Positions 1 through 5,330 of a stretch of DNA of 5,330 bases are shown here, in pieces. The position numbers and the translations under genes are program-made. Under the pieces are notes generated by a model, which was given only the letters and a program-made list of their open reading frames with translations, searched no databases and was not told where the DNA came from. This DNA comes from JBBIOI01 sp037443425 (GTDB taxonomy: Bacteria; Desulfobacterota; BSN033; UBA1163): NCBI GenBank assembly GCA_037443425.1, contig JBBIOI010000173.1, positions 1 through 5,330 on the forward strand, read 5' to 3'. Numbering within the stretch: position 1 is the stretch's first letter; each line of letters opens with the position of its first letter.

Positions 1-1548
1 AAAACATTAAAAGATTTTAAAGAGATATTAGGGAGGAGAAAGTGGAGTCTCATTTTACCTATCATAATTTTATTTGCAATCGCATTGATTGTGTCTTTAG
101 CTATTCCACCGACTTATCGTTCCACAGCAACAATACTGATTGAGGAGCAAGAGATCCCAAAAGAATATGTGATGTCAACTGTGACAAGCTATGCAGAGCA
201 ACGTCTTCAGGCCATCAATCAGAGGATTATGAGTTCTTCGAGACTCCTTGAGATAATCAATCGCTTTAACCTATATTCAGACCTGCGTAAAACATGGGTA
301 ATTGAGGAAATAATTGAAAAGATGAGAGAGGATATAAAATTTGAAACCATAAGCGCTGAGGTAATGGATCGGAGAACTGGAAGACAGTCTGCTGCAACCA
401 TTGCATTTACAGTTTCATACGAAGGAGAAAATCCAAGCGTTGTCCAGCAGGTGGCAAATGTGCTTGCATCACTTTATCTTGAAGAAAATCTTAAAACCCG
501 TGAAGAAAAGACTGTTGGGGCATCAAAGTTTATTGAAGAAGAACTTAAAGATGTTCAATCTAAGCTTTCAACCCTAGATGCGAAAATAGCCACCTATAAA
601 CAGAAATATTTAAATGCCCTGCCTGAACTCACTCAGCTCAACCTTCAAGAACTTGATAGAACAGAAAGAATGTTAGAACAATTAGAGATTCAACTTCGCT
701 CGCTTAAAGAAAGGGAAGAGGTTCTTAAGACCCAACTTGCTGGAATCCCACCCGACCTTGCAAACCCTGATAAGGAAAGACTTAAGGAGTTGAGAGCGCG
801 GCTCGTGTTTCTTAAGACCCGCTACTCAGACATCTATCCAGATGTTATAAAAACAAAGGCAGAGATATCAGAGCTTGAAAAAAAACTAAAATTATCAAGT
901 GGAGAAGCAATTGGAGACAAACCTGATAACCCTGCTTACATAACCGTTGCCTCTCAGCTTGCAAGCACCCAGGCTGAAATAGAATCTGTAAAGAAGCAGA
1001 TCGAGGCAGCCCAGGAAAAGATGAATGTCTATCGTCGTCGAATTCAATCTTCCCCAAAGGTTGAAGAAGGATATAAGGCATTGATGGTTGAAAGAAATAA
1101 TCTTCAGGCAAAGTATGATGATCTTATGAAAAAGTATATGGAAACCAAAATAGCCCAGGGACTCGAAAAGGAACAGATGGGCGAACGCTTTACACTGATT
1201 GACCCTCCAAGGCTACCAGAAAAACCTGTAAGTCCCAATATACCTGCTATTCTTCTTATTGGTTTAATCTTGGGTATAGGAAGTGGTATTGGAATGGTTT
1301 CGATAAGGGAACATAATGACCAATCGGTAAGAAATGAGGAGGCGCTTATAAGTGCAACTGGATTTCAAGTTCTTGCCAGTATTCCAGAGATTTTAAATAA
1401 GAAGGATATTGTAAGAATCAAGAAGAGGCAGAAGATAATCATATTTTCGATCATCGGAATTATTGTAATTTTTGTTCTTGTTTTCCATTTCTTCATAATG
1501 GATCTTGATGTATTCTGGGCAAGACTGATGAGGAGACTTGTCTTATAA
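1..1548 (+). CDS. Wzz/GNVR-type polysaccharide chain-length determinant, XrtA/PEP-CTERM locus type (5' partial)
   Basis: Inner-membrane protein expected to set polysaccharide chain length and to partner the tyrosine kinase encoded next. The frame is open to the first base of the window, so the true start lies upstream. A TTG at 85 falls inside the first membrane helix and is not a credible start. The 515 visible codons show, in order: a basic stretch and TM1 (codons about 15-35), followed by IPPTYRSTATILIEEQ, the usual Wzz beginning after TM1; a long periplasmic coiled coil (nt about 500-1180, rich in E, K, L and Q); the proline motif LPEKPVSPN before TM2 (nt about 1215-1300); a short cytoplasmic segment with DQSVRNEEAL and VLASIPEI; and a third hydrophobic segment (nt about 1435-1500) ending in DVFWARLMRRLVL. 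The extra C-terminal helix and this ending are what I recall of the PEP-CTERM-locus subfamily rather than classical Wzz. Family assignment is strong; the precise polymer is unknown. Confidence 0.9.
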   Translation, partial: KTLKDFKEILGRRKWSLILPIIILFAIALIVSLAIPPTYRSTATILIEEQEIPKEYVMSTVTSYAEQRLQAINQRIMSSSRLLEIINRFNLYSDLRKTWVIEEIIEKMREDIKFETISAEVMDRRTGRQSAATIAFTVSYEGENPSVVQQVANVLASLYLEENLKTREEKTVGASKFIEEELKDVQSKLSTLDAKIATYKQKYLNALPELTQLNLQELDRTERMLEQLEIQLRSLKEREEVLKTQLAGIPPDLANPDKERLKELRARLVFLKTRYSDIYPDVIKTKAEISELEKKLKLSSGEAIGDKPDNPAYITVASQLASTQAEIESVKKQIEAAQEKMNVYRRRIQSSPKVEEGYKALMVERNNLQAKYDDLMKKYMETKIAQGLEKEQMGERFTLIDPPRLPEKPVSPNIPAILLIGLILGIGSGIGMVSIREHNDQSVRNEEALISATGFQVLASIPEILNKKDIVRIKKRQKIIIFSIIGIIVIFVLVFHFFIMDLDVFWARLMRRLVL

Positions 1549-1626
1549 CGCATTAAGGCGGGTCAAAAGCTTATCAATTGAGTCTTATGATTTTATAAAT
1601 CTAAATATTTATTAAGGAGAAGAGCC

Positions 1627-2466
1627 ATGGAAAAACTCCGTAAGGCACTTGAGAAAGTAAAAAAAGAGGTTGAAGAGGAGAAGGTAGAAATTGGACCTAA
1701 ACCCCAAACACAGGAGCAACCGGTTACTGTGCTTAGTAAGGTTTCGCCTGCTTATACACAATCTCAGATCTATGAGGTTGATCCACTGTTTCTTATAGAT
1801 AACCACTGTATAGGTATTTCTTCAGAATCGATGGAGATAGAATTCTATAAGATGTTAAGAACACGCATCATCCAAAAGACCGAACCAAATGGTTGGAACA
1901 CGATTATGATTACAAGTGCACTTCCAGGAGAAGGAAAGACACTTACAGCAATTAATTTAGCCCTTACCTTTTCGAGGGAATTTAATCACACAGTTCTTCT
2001 TATAGATTGTGATTTAAGACAGCAGAAGATCCATAAGATGATGGGACTTCCCGGTGAAAGGGGACTCCTTGATGCACTTGTGGATAACCGCCCACTTCAA
2101 GAGATTATTGTCTGGCCAGGAATCGAGAAACTGACTGTTATTTCAGGAGGTAATACAATCACTGAGAGCTCAGAAATCTTAAGCTCTCCAAAGATGAAAT
2201 CTCTTGTAAGTGAGATTAAGTCACGCTATTCGGATAGATATATATTTTTTGATGTTCCACCAATTTTAAGTGCTGCTGATGCAGTCGCCTTTTCTCCTAT
2301 GGTTGACTCTATTCTTATGGTTGTTCAGGCAAGTAAAACATCTATTCAGGATATAAAAAAGGCATGTGATTTAATACCGCGGGAAAAATTCCTCGGTTTT
2401 GTCTTGAACAGACATAAGATTCCAACCAAATCATATGGAGAATACTATTACCGCAAGGTCTCATAA
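1627..2466 (+). CDS. CpsD/CapB-like tyrosine autokinase of an XrtA exopolysaccharide locus
   Basis: Cytoplasmic P-loop tyrosine kinase (BY-kinase) of 279 residues that would phosphorylate its own C-terminal tyrosines and cycle with the chain-length protein to control polysaccharide assembly. Visible motifs: Walker A SALPGEGKT (97-105), Walker A' VLLIDCDLR (123-131, D127 and D129), Walker B IFFDVPP (206-212, D209), and a short C-terminal tyrosine cluster YGEYYY (270-275). The oligomerisation motif usually written ExxRxxR appears as E72-x-x-K75-x-x-R78, a conservative change. There is no membrane helix, so this is the split form, with the membrane partner encoded just upstream. The first 30 residues are a charged, probably helical leader. 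Start: ATG at 1627 with AAGGAG at 1614-1619, 7 nt away. It follows the chain-length gene by 78 bp and precedes the ATPase by 24 bp, so it is probably co-transcribed with both. Confidence 0.9.
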   Translation: MEKLRKALEKVKKEVEEEKVEIGPKPQTQEQPVTVLSKVSPAYTQSQIYEVDPLFLIDNHCIGISSESMEIEFYKMLRTRIIQKTEPNGWNTIMITSALPGEGKTLTAINLALTFSREFNHTVLLIDCDLRQQKIHKMMGLPGERGLLDALVDNRPLQEIIVWPGIEKLTVISGGNTITESSEILSSPKMKSLVSEIKSRYSDRYIFFDVPPILSAADAVAFSPMVDSILMVVQASKTSIQDIKKACDLIPREKFLGFVLNRHKIPTKSYGEYYYRKVS

Positions 2467-2490
2467 TAGGATTAATTCTTGAGATAAAAT

Positions 2491-3750
2491 ATGTACGAAC
2501 AGTTTTACGGATTTAAAAGGAAACCATTTCAACTCCTTCCGAATCCTGATTTCTTCTTCAGAAGCAAAAAACATGATATTGCACTAACATATCTTGAATA
2601 CGGAATCTATGAGCGAGCAGGTTTCATAGTAATTACAGGAGAGATTGGAACCGGAAAGACAACACTTCTTAACTATCTCCTTCGAACATCGAAAAAGGAT
2701 CTTCCGATTATATACCTTTCTCAAACTTATCTTAACCCTGAAGACTTTTTAAGGATAATATGCCAGGAGTTGTCACTTCCTTATGAAGGAAGAAAGAAGT
2801 CAGAACTTATAGAGCTCTTTGGAACATTCTTAGTCGATCAATTTAAAAAAGACCGTTATGTGATTCTTATTATCGATGAAGCACAGAATCTTCCACTTGA
2901 GACACTTGAGGAACTTAGAATGTTATCCAATCTCGATGCTGGAAGTGAAAATCTACTCCAGATAATCCTTGTTGGACAACCATTACTGAGAGAAAAACTG
3001 CGAGGGGAAAGTTTGAAACAGCTTGCCCAAAGGGTAGAAGTAAGCTACCATTTAGGTCCCCTCGATCGCGATGAGATTGGAGATTATATAAGGTATCGCA
3101 TCGAAAAGGCAGGTGGAAGTGATAAAGAGCTATTTGGTGAGGATGCCATAGAAGAGATATACAATTACTCAAAAGGGATACCAAGGATAATCAATTCAGT
3201 CTGTCATATGTGCCTTGTCTATGGTATGGCAGATGAGATACGAAGGATTGATAGAGCGCTGGTATTAAATGTCTTAAAAGACCGTTCTGATTGGGATTTA
3301 ATACCTAATGAGAAACAGGATGTTAAAAGAGTAACTCAAAGTACAGAGCAGGTTCCCTTCGAAACAAAAAAATTGGAAGAAATTCTAATGGATATAAACT
3401 ATAAGATAGGTGCAATTGCTGATGTAGCAGGACTTATAAAAACATCTTTCGAACAAAAAGATCTTTTATTCACTAATGCCCAAACTAATAGAGAAGCCAT
3501 TGATCTGAAAGAGACTGAGTTAGTTTTTAAAAAATACTGGGATGTCTTTTTAAGGAGGCTGGGACGAATTGAAGAAGTTTTAATATTATCACTCGAAAAT
3601 CAGAAAAGACTCATAAATATTCTTTCATCACAGAATATTAATACATTGGAAAGAAAGAAAACAAAATGGTCATTGCTTAAGAAATCCCTTGCCATAGGGT
3701 CAATAGTTCTTCTTTGTATTTTTATTTTTCTTTTCTTTAAATATGGTTAA
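2491..3750 (+). CDS. ExeA-like AAA ATPase, XrtA/PEP-CTERM-associated, with C-terminal membrane anchor
   Basis: AAA-type ATPase of 419 residues resembling the ExeA/GspA family and the ATPase regularly found in XrtA exopolysaccharide loci; its exact task there is unknown. The start MYEQFYGFKRKPFQLLPNPD is the family hallmark. Then come Walker A GEIGTGKTT (50-58), Walker B VILIIDEAQ (124-132), a sensor-1-like IILVGQP (158-164), QRV (180-182, a likely arginine-finger region) and GIPRIIN (229-235, sensor-2 region). After about residue 270 there is a charged helical extension, partly coiled-coil-like (about 290-390), then one hydrophobic helix (about 400-416) and only three residues beyond it. The ATPase should therefore sit in the cytoplasm, tail-anchored to the inner membrane. 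Unlike ExeA, it has no periplasmic peptidoglycan-binding domain after the helix. The ribosome site is weak (GAG at 2481-2483), and the 24-bp gap suggests translation partly linked to the kinase gene. Confidence 0.87.
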   Translation: MYEQFYGFKRKPFQLLPNPDFFFRSKKHDIALTYLEYGIYERAGFIVITGEIGTGKTTLLNYLLRTSKKDLPIIYLSQTYLNPEDFLRIICQELSLPYEGRKKSELIELFGTFLVDQFKKDRYVILIIDEAQNLPLETLEELRMLSNLDAGSENLLQIILVGQPLLREKLRGESLKQLAQRVEVSYHLGPLDRDEIGDYIRYRIEKAGGSDKELFGEDAIEEIYNYSKGIPRIINSVCHMCLVYGMADEIRRIDRALVLNVLKDRSDWDLIPNEKQDVKRVTQSTEQVPFETKKLEEILMDINYKIGAIADVAGLIKTSFEQKDLLFTNAQTNREAIDLKETELVFKKYWDVFLRRLGRIEEVLILSLENQKRLINILSSQNINTLERKKTKWSLLKKSLAIGSIVLLCIFIFLFFKYG

Positions 3751-3768
3751 CGCTCTATATCCTTTTCT

Positions 3769-3825
3769 GTCATTGCGAGGGAGTAAAACGACCGAAGCAA
3801 TCCCTTTTTTAAAGGATGAGATTGC
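3769..3825. repeat. Dispersed palindromic repeat (CATTGCGAGG...GAAGCAATC type), one and a half units
   Basis: The segment begins GTCATTGCGAGGGAG, continues through AAAACGACCGAAGCAATCCC, and then shows the beginning of an inverted second unit, GATTGCCGCC, at 3820-3829. ATTGC (3772-3776) pairs with GCAAT (3797-3801), and GCAATC (3797-3802) pairs with GATTGC (3820-3825). From memory, very similar intergenic elements occur in many copies in several bacterial lineages. That it is multicopy in this genome is inference, since only this copy is in the window. Confidence 0.6.
3797..3825 (+). terminator. Possible terminator-like hairpin within the repeat
   Basis: An outer stem GCAATC/GATTGC encloses an inner stem CCTTT (3803-3807)/AAAGG (3811-3815) with a TTT loop and a 4-nt bulge (3816-3819) on the right side. 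It lies 46 bp after the ATPase stop, before the next promoter candidate. It lacks a strong GC stem followed by a T run, so it is not a textbook intrinsic terminator. Ending the upstream transcript here is only a possibility. Confidence 0.3.
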
Positions 3826-3923
3826 CGCCAAGTAGTTATGATTTTATATGATTTAATGCTATTTTTTTCGATTTTACAGCAATTTACAGAATAAAAAATA
3901 ATTTTCACAAGCATATTTTTTAC

Positions 3924-3952
3924 TTGACAAATACAAAAAATTTTAGGAGAAT
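3924..3952 (+). promoter_or_regulatory. Sigma-70-like promoter candidate for the secreted-protein genes
   Basis: A perfect -35 box TTGACA (3924-3929) is followed, after exactly 17 bp, by GAGAAT (3947-3952), which matches four of six positions of TATAAT including the A2 and T6. Transcription would begin near 3959, leaving an AT-rich leader of about 78 nt before the ATG at 4037. The candidate fits a separate transcription unit after the repeat. In such AT-rich DNA a weak -10 is easy to find, so the support comes mainly from the -35 box and the spacing. Confidence 0.45.
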
Positions 3953-4024
3953 TTAAATTAATAAAGAAATAGGTGAGTAAAAAAATTTGGTTTAATTATT
4001 TGTTTACAATTCTTTTATTTTTTG

Positions 4025-4031
4025 AAGGAGG
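4025..4031 (+). promoter_or_regulatory. Ribosome binding site fixing the start at 4037
   Basis: AAGGAGG is a near-perfect Shine-Dalgarno sequence, 5 nt before the ATG at 4037. An in-frame TTG at 4022 lies upstream of this site and would add five charged residues ahead of the signal peptide. The position of the site shows that the ATG is the real start. Confidence 0.85.
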
Positions 4032-4036
4032 CGGAA

Positions 4037-4765
4037 ATGAAGAAAATAATCTTTTTAAAAGTCGTAATAGGTTTAATTTTATCTTTAATCCTATTTACCC
4101 CTTCTATTACTAAAGCTGTTGTAGCTATTCCATATCTCGACTTCGGAATCGATTCAATCCATTCACCAGCAAGTATCTGGTATGATGGTGGTTTTACCCC
4201 TCTATATGGAGTAGGAATCTCTGTTGATTATGTGACCGGTGTGAATACTCCTTTGAATTCTGGTATCAAATTAAATATTATTGGAGGAACCCTTAATTTC
4301 CAATCAGGTAATTTAACAGGGTATGGCCCTGCCTACTGGGAATTTGGTCCTGGGGGAACAATTGAATTAACTGGAGTATTAGATCTCAATAATAATGGAA
4401 GTATTGATTCTGGTGAATCTTCAGAAACATTGTTATCGGGCACATTTAATACTGCAGTTGTTGGGATTATACAAATGCCCTCAGCGCTATATTTTGGAGT
4501 TGCTATTGGATCGATTGAAGATAGTAAACATCCTGACCTTCTTAATTATTATGGACTTTCTACAAATCTACCTTACTTAGGAAATTTCAATATAGGTTTT
4601 TATGGCTCTGGCTCTCCAGTTTTTCCCGAACCTTTTAGCAGTATTTACGTACTTGGTGGAAATATAATAAATACCCCAGTTCCAATCCCAACAACATTTA
4701 TTCTTCTTGGGTCAGGCCTTCTGGGACTCTTAGGCATAGGAAGGGTTTTAAGGAAAAAGGGTTAA
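4037..4765 (+). CDS. Secreted PEP-CTERM-type sorting-domain protein with EF-hand-like calcium loop
   Basis: Exported protein of 242 residues and a probable exosortase substrate; no enzymatic function recognised. N-terminus: signal peptide with KK, a hydrophobic core (about 4-20) and likely cleavage after T-K-A27. C-terminus: a tripartite sorting tail with motif VPIPTT (215-220), hydrophobic helix FILLGSGLLGLLGIG (221-235) and basic end RVLRKKG (236-242). This is the VPxP variant, with Ile replacing the Glu of canonical VPEP. The middle is Gly-, Ser-, Thr- and Asn-rich with alternating strands (GGTLNFQSG, GGTIELTG, LLSGTFN), suggesting a beta-sandwich; I recall similar phrases in other PEP-CTERM proteins of unknown role. 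Residues 116-127, DLNNNGSIDSGE, fit an EF-hand or dockerin-type calcium loop. The gene stands 286 bp after the ATPase with its own promoter candidate, and the next secreted protein follows after 37 bp. Confidence is high for export and the tail, low for function. Confidence 0.85.
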   Translation: MKKIIFLKVVIGLILSLILFTPSITKAVVAIPYLDFGIDSIHSPASIWYDGGFTPLYGVGISVDYVTGVNTPLNSGIKLNIIGGTLNFQSGNLTGYGPAYWEFGPGGTIELTGVLDLNNNGSIDSGESSETLLSGTFNTAVVGIIQMPSALYFGVAIGSIEDSKHPDLLNYYGLSTNLPYLGNFNIGFYGSGSPVFPEPFSSIYVLGGNIINTPVPIPTTFILLGSGLLGLLGIGRVLRKKG

Positions 4766-4802
4766 TAATAATTTTTAAATTCAAATATCATAGGAGAAAA
4801 AG

Positions 4803-5201
4803 ATGAAGATTAAAAAGATTATTATATGTGTTTTTTTCATAGGTATATTCTTAAATTTATTAATAAACCAATCTATTGCCTCTTATGCAATAACAGAAGC
4901 AAAACTTGAATGGGGAAATATGATTCTGACAGGTGACATAAGCTGGATTTCACAATATACACAAACATCAGCCTATGTCGAAAATGACTTAACCTCAGAT
5001 AACGCATTAGATACACAACTTGGCTGGGTATATTCTGAAAGTAATGTTTCTATTTCAGAAGCAAATGCTACTGGTGTTGCAAACTCCTTTCTTTCAGCCA
5101 CCACCTCTGTTGGACCTTATGGTCAACTCAGTCCATATGGGGAAAGCACGAGTAATAGGTGGGGGGATTTTAAATATATTGGATCATCCCTGGTTATGTG
5201 A
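4803..5201 (+). CDS. Secreted protein of unknown function, N-terminal part before a frame break
   Basis: ATG at 4803 has AGGAG (4792-4796) 6 nt upstream. The product begins with a clear signal peptide: KIKK, then a hydrophobic stretch (6-21), with likely cleavage after S-I-A26. The mature part is rich in Ser, Thr, Ala, Asn and Tyr, with alternating strand-like segments, as in many PEP-CTERM secreted proteins. In this frame it stops at TGA 5199-5201 after 132 residues. The last residues before the stop look unlike a natural ending, and plausible coding continues in the -1 frame. The gene is therefore best read as frameshifted, by real mutation or by a one-base assembly error, with its C-terminus outside the window. 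Lying 37 bp after a PEP-CTERM-type gene, it is probably co-transcribed and may itself carry a sorting tail beyond the window; that is inference. Confidence 0.7.
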   Translation: MKIKKIIICVFFIGIFLNLLINQSIASYAITEAKLEWGNMILTGDISWISQYTQTSAYVENDLTSDNALDTQLGWVYSESNVSISEANATGVANSFLSATTSVGPYGQLSPYGESTSNRWGDFKYIGSSLVM

Positions 5202-5330
5202 CAGTTTCAATTCCATTTACACTTTCATTTACACTTTCTGCATCAACCGATCCTTATGCATTTGCATATGGATATCTATACGTATGGGGTGATCTATTTA
5301 GAGGAATAGCAAATGGTGGTGGAGGTACTC
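5174..5330 (+). pseudogene. Out-of-frame continuation of the secreted protein (3' partial)
   Basis: In the -1 frame relative to the start at 4803, the sequence is open from 5174 to the window end and reads IIPGYVTVSIPFTLSF, then STDPYAFAYGYLYVWGD and a glycine run. This is the same Ser/Thr/aromatic strand-like composition as the upstream part. A TAA at 5171-5173 in this frame means the break lies between 5174 and about 5197. One missing base at about 5182-5183 would join Y-I-G directly to I-I-P-G-Y-V-T-V. It has no start or ribosome site of its own, so it is not a separate gene. Confidence 0.6.
5214..5237 (+). repeat. Perfect 12-bp tandem duplication
   Basis: CATTTACACTTT occurs twice back to back (5214-5225 and 5226-5237). 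In the continuation frame it encodes FTLS-FTLS, so the unit preserves the reading frame and the alternating strand pattern. Confidence 0.8.

Larger units (their letters stand above)
3751..4036. other. Intergenic region between the polysaccharide operon and the secreted-protein genes
   Basis: This 286-bp stretch contains no convincing gene on either strand. Its left part (about 3769-3825) is a palindromic repeat element, noticeably less AT-rich than its surroundings. The remainder is very AT-rich and holds a sigma-70-like promoter candidate (3924-3952) and the ribosome site of the next gene. It looks like the boundary between two transcription units. Confidence 0.6.

Noticed and set aside
85..87. 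TTG at 85 as start of the chain-length determinant
   Set aside because: The frame is open upstream to the window edge, and the codon lies within the first membrane helix, so the gene is simply truncated by the window.
845..1111. Minus-strand open frame of 88 codons inside the chain-length gene
   Set aside because: It lies wholly within a strongly supported + strand gene, has no ribosome site I can see, and no recognisable protein features. The other minus-strand frames at 219-401, 1365-1553, 1612-1806 and 2915-3184 were rejected for the same reasons.
3988..4004. Possible sigma-54 promoter (TGG...TTG) before the PEP-CTERM-type gene
   Set aside because: The spacing between the GG and the expected GC element is off by one, and the GC dinucleotide is absent.
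4022..4036. TTG start 15 bp upstream for the PEP-CTERM-type gene
   Set aside because: It overlaps the Shine-Dalgarno sequence of the ATG at 4037 and would place acidic residues before the signal peptide.
5161..5166. Run of six G as the site of the frame break
   Set aside because: A shift to the -1 frame here would meet the TAA at 5171-5173, so the break must lie downstream of it.
5168..5174. TTTTAAA as a possible programmed -1 slippery site explaining the frame break
   Set aside because: It does not fit X XXY YYZ: after slipping, the A-site tRNA-Lys would have to pair with TAA. No convincing downstream pseudoknot was seen. A plain indel is simpler.
5020..5292. Plus-strand frame of 90 codons overlapping the last gene
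   Set aside because: Its product is low-complexity and Phe/Ile/Cys-rich without a start context. The protein-like continuation is in the third frame (from 5174), not this one.

Overview
The window is an AT-rich stretch (by eye well under 50% GC) with every gene on the + strand. It suggests a Gram-negative bacterium that carries an exosortase (XrtA/EpsH-type) protein-sorting system coupled to exopolysaccharide export. Three adjacent genes match families of that locus: a Wzz/GNVR-type chain-length determinant, a CpsD-like tyrosine autokinase and an ExeA-like AAA ATPase. Further downstream is a secreted protein with a PEP-CTERM-like C-terminal sorting tail. The tail variant (VPIP followed by LLGSGLLGLLG and a basic end) and the CATTGCGAGG...GAAGCAATC palindromic repeat fit what I recall of Nitrospirota- or Desulfobacterota-like genomes. 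That placement is inference, and I would not name a genus.

Layout: 1-1548 is the 3' part of the chain-length determinant, whose start lies before the window. A 78-bp gap leads to the tyrosine kinase (1627-2466). After 24 bp comes the membrane-tailed ATPase (2491-3750). These three look like the end of one operon. A 286-bp intergenic region (3751-4036) holds a palindromic repeat element, a possible terminator-like hairpin, and a TTGACA promoter candidate for a second unit. That unit holds a PEP-CTERM-type protein with an EF-hand-like calcium loop (4037-4765). After another 37 bp comes a second secreted protein (from 4803), whose reading frame breaks near 5174-5197 and continues in the -1 frame to the window edge.

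How the parts fit: by analogy with characterised Wzz/BY-kinase pairs, the chain-length protein and the cytoplasmic kinase would form a split regulator of polysaccharide polymerisation or export. The ATPase is a conserved but functionally unresolved partner of XrtA loci. The PEP-CTERM-type protein is a likely substrate of the exosortase, which is not in this window. I found no tRNA, rRNA, CRISPR array, insertion sequence or phage gene. The most notable observations are the frame break in the last gene, the calcium loop in the sorted protein, the tail-anchored ATPase without a periplasmic domain, and the repeat at the operon boundary.
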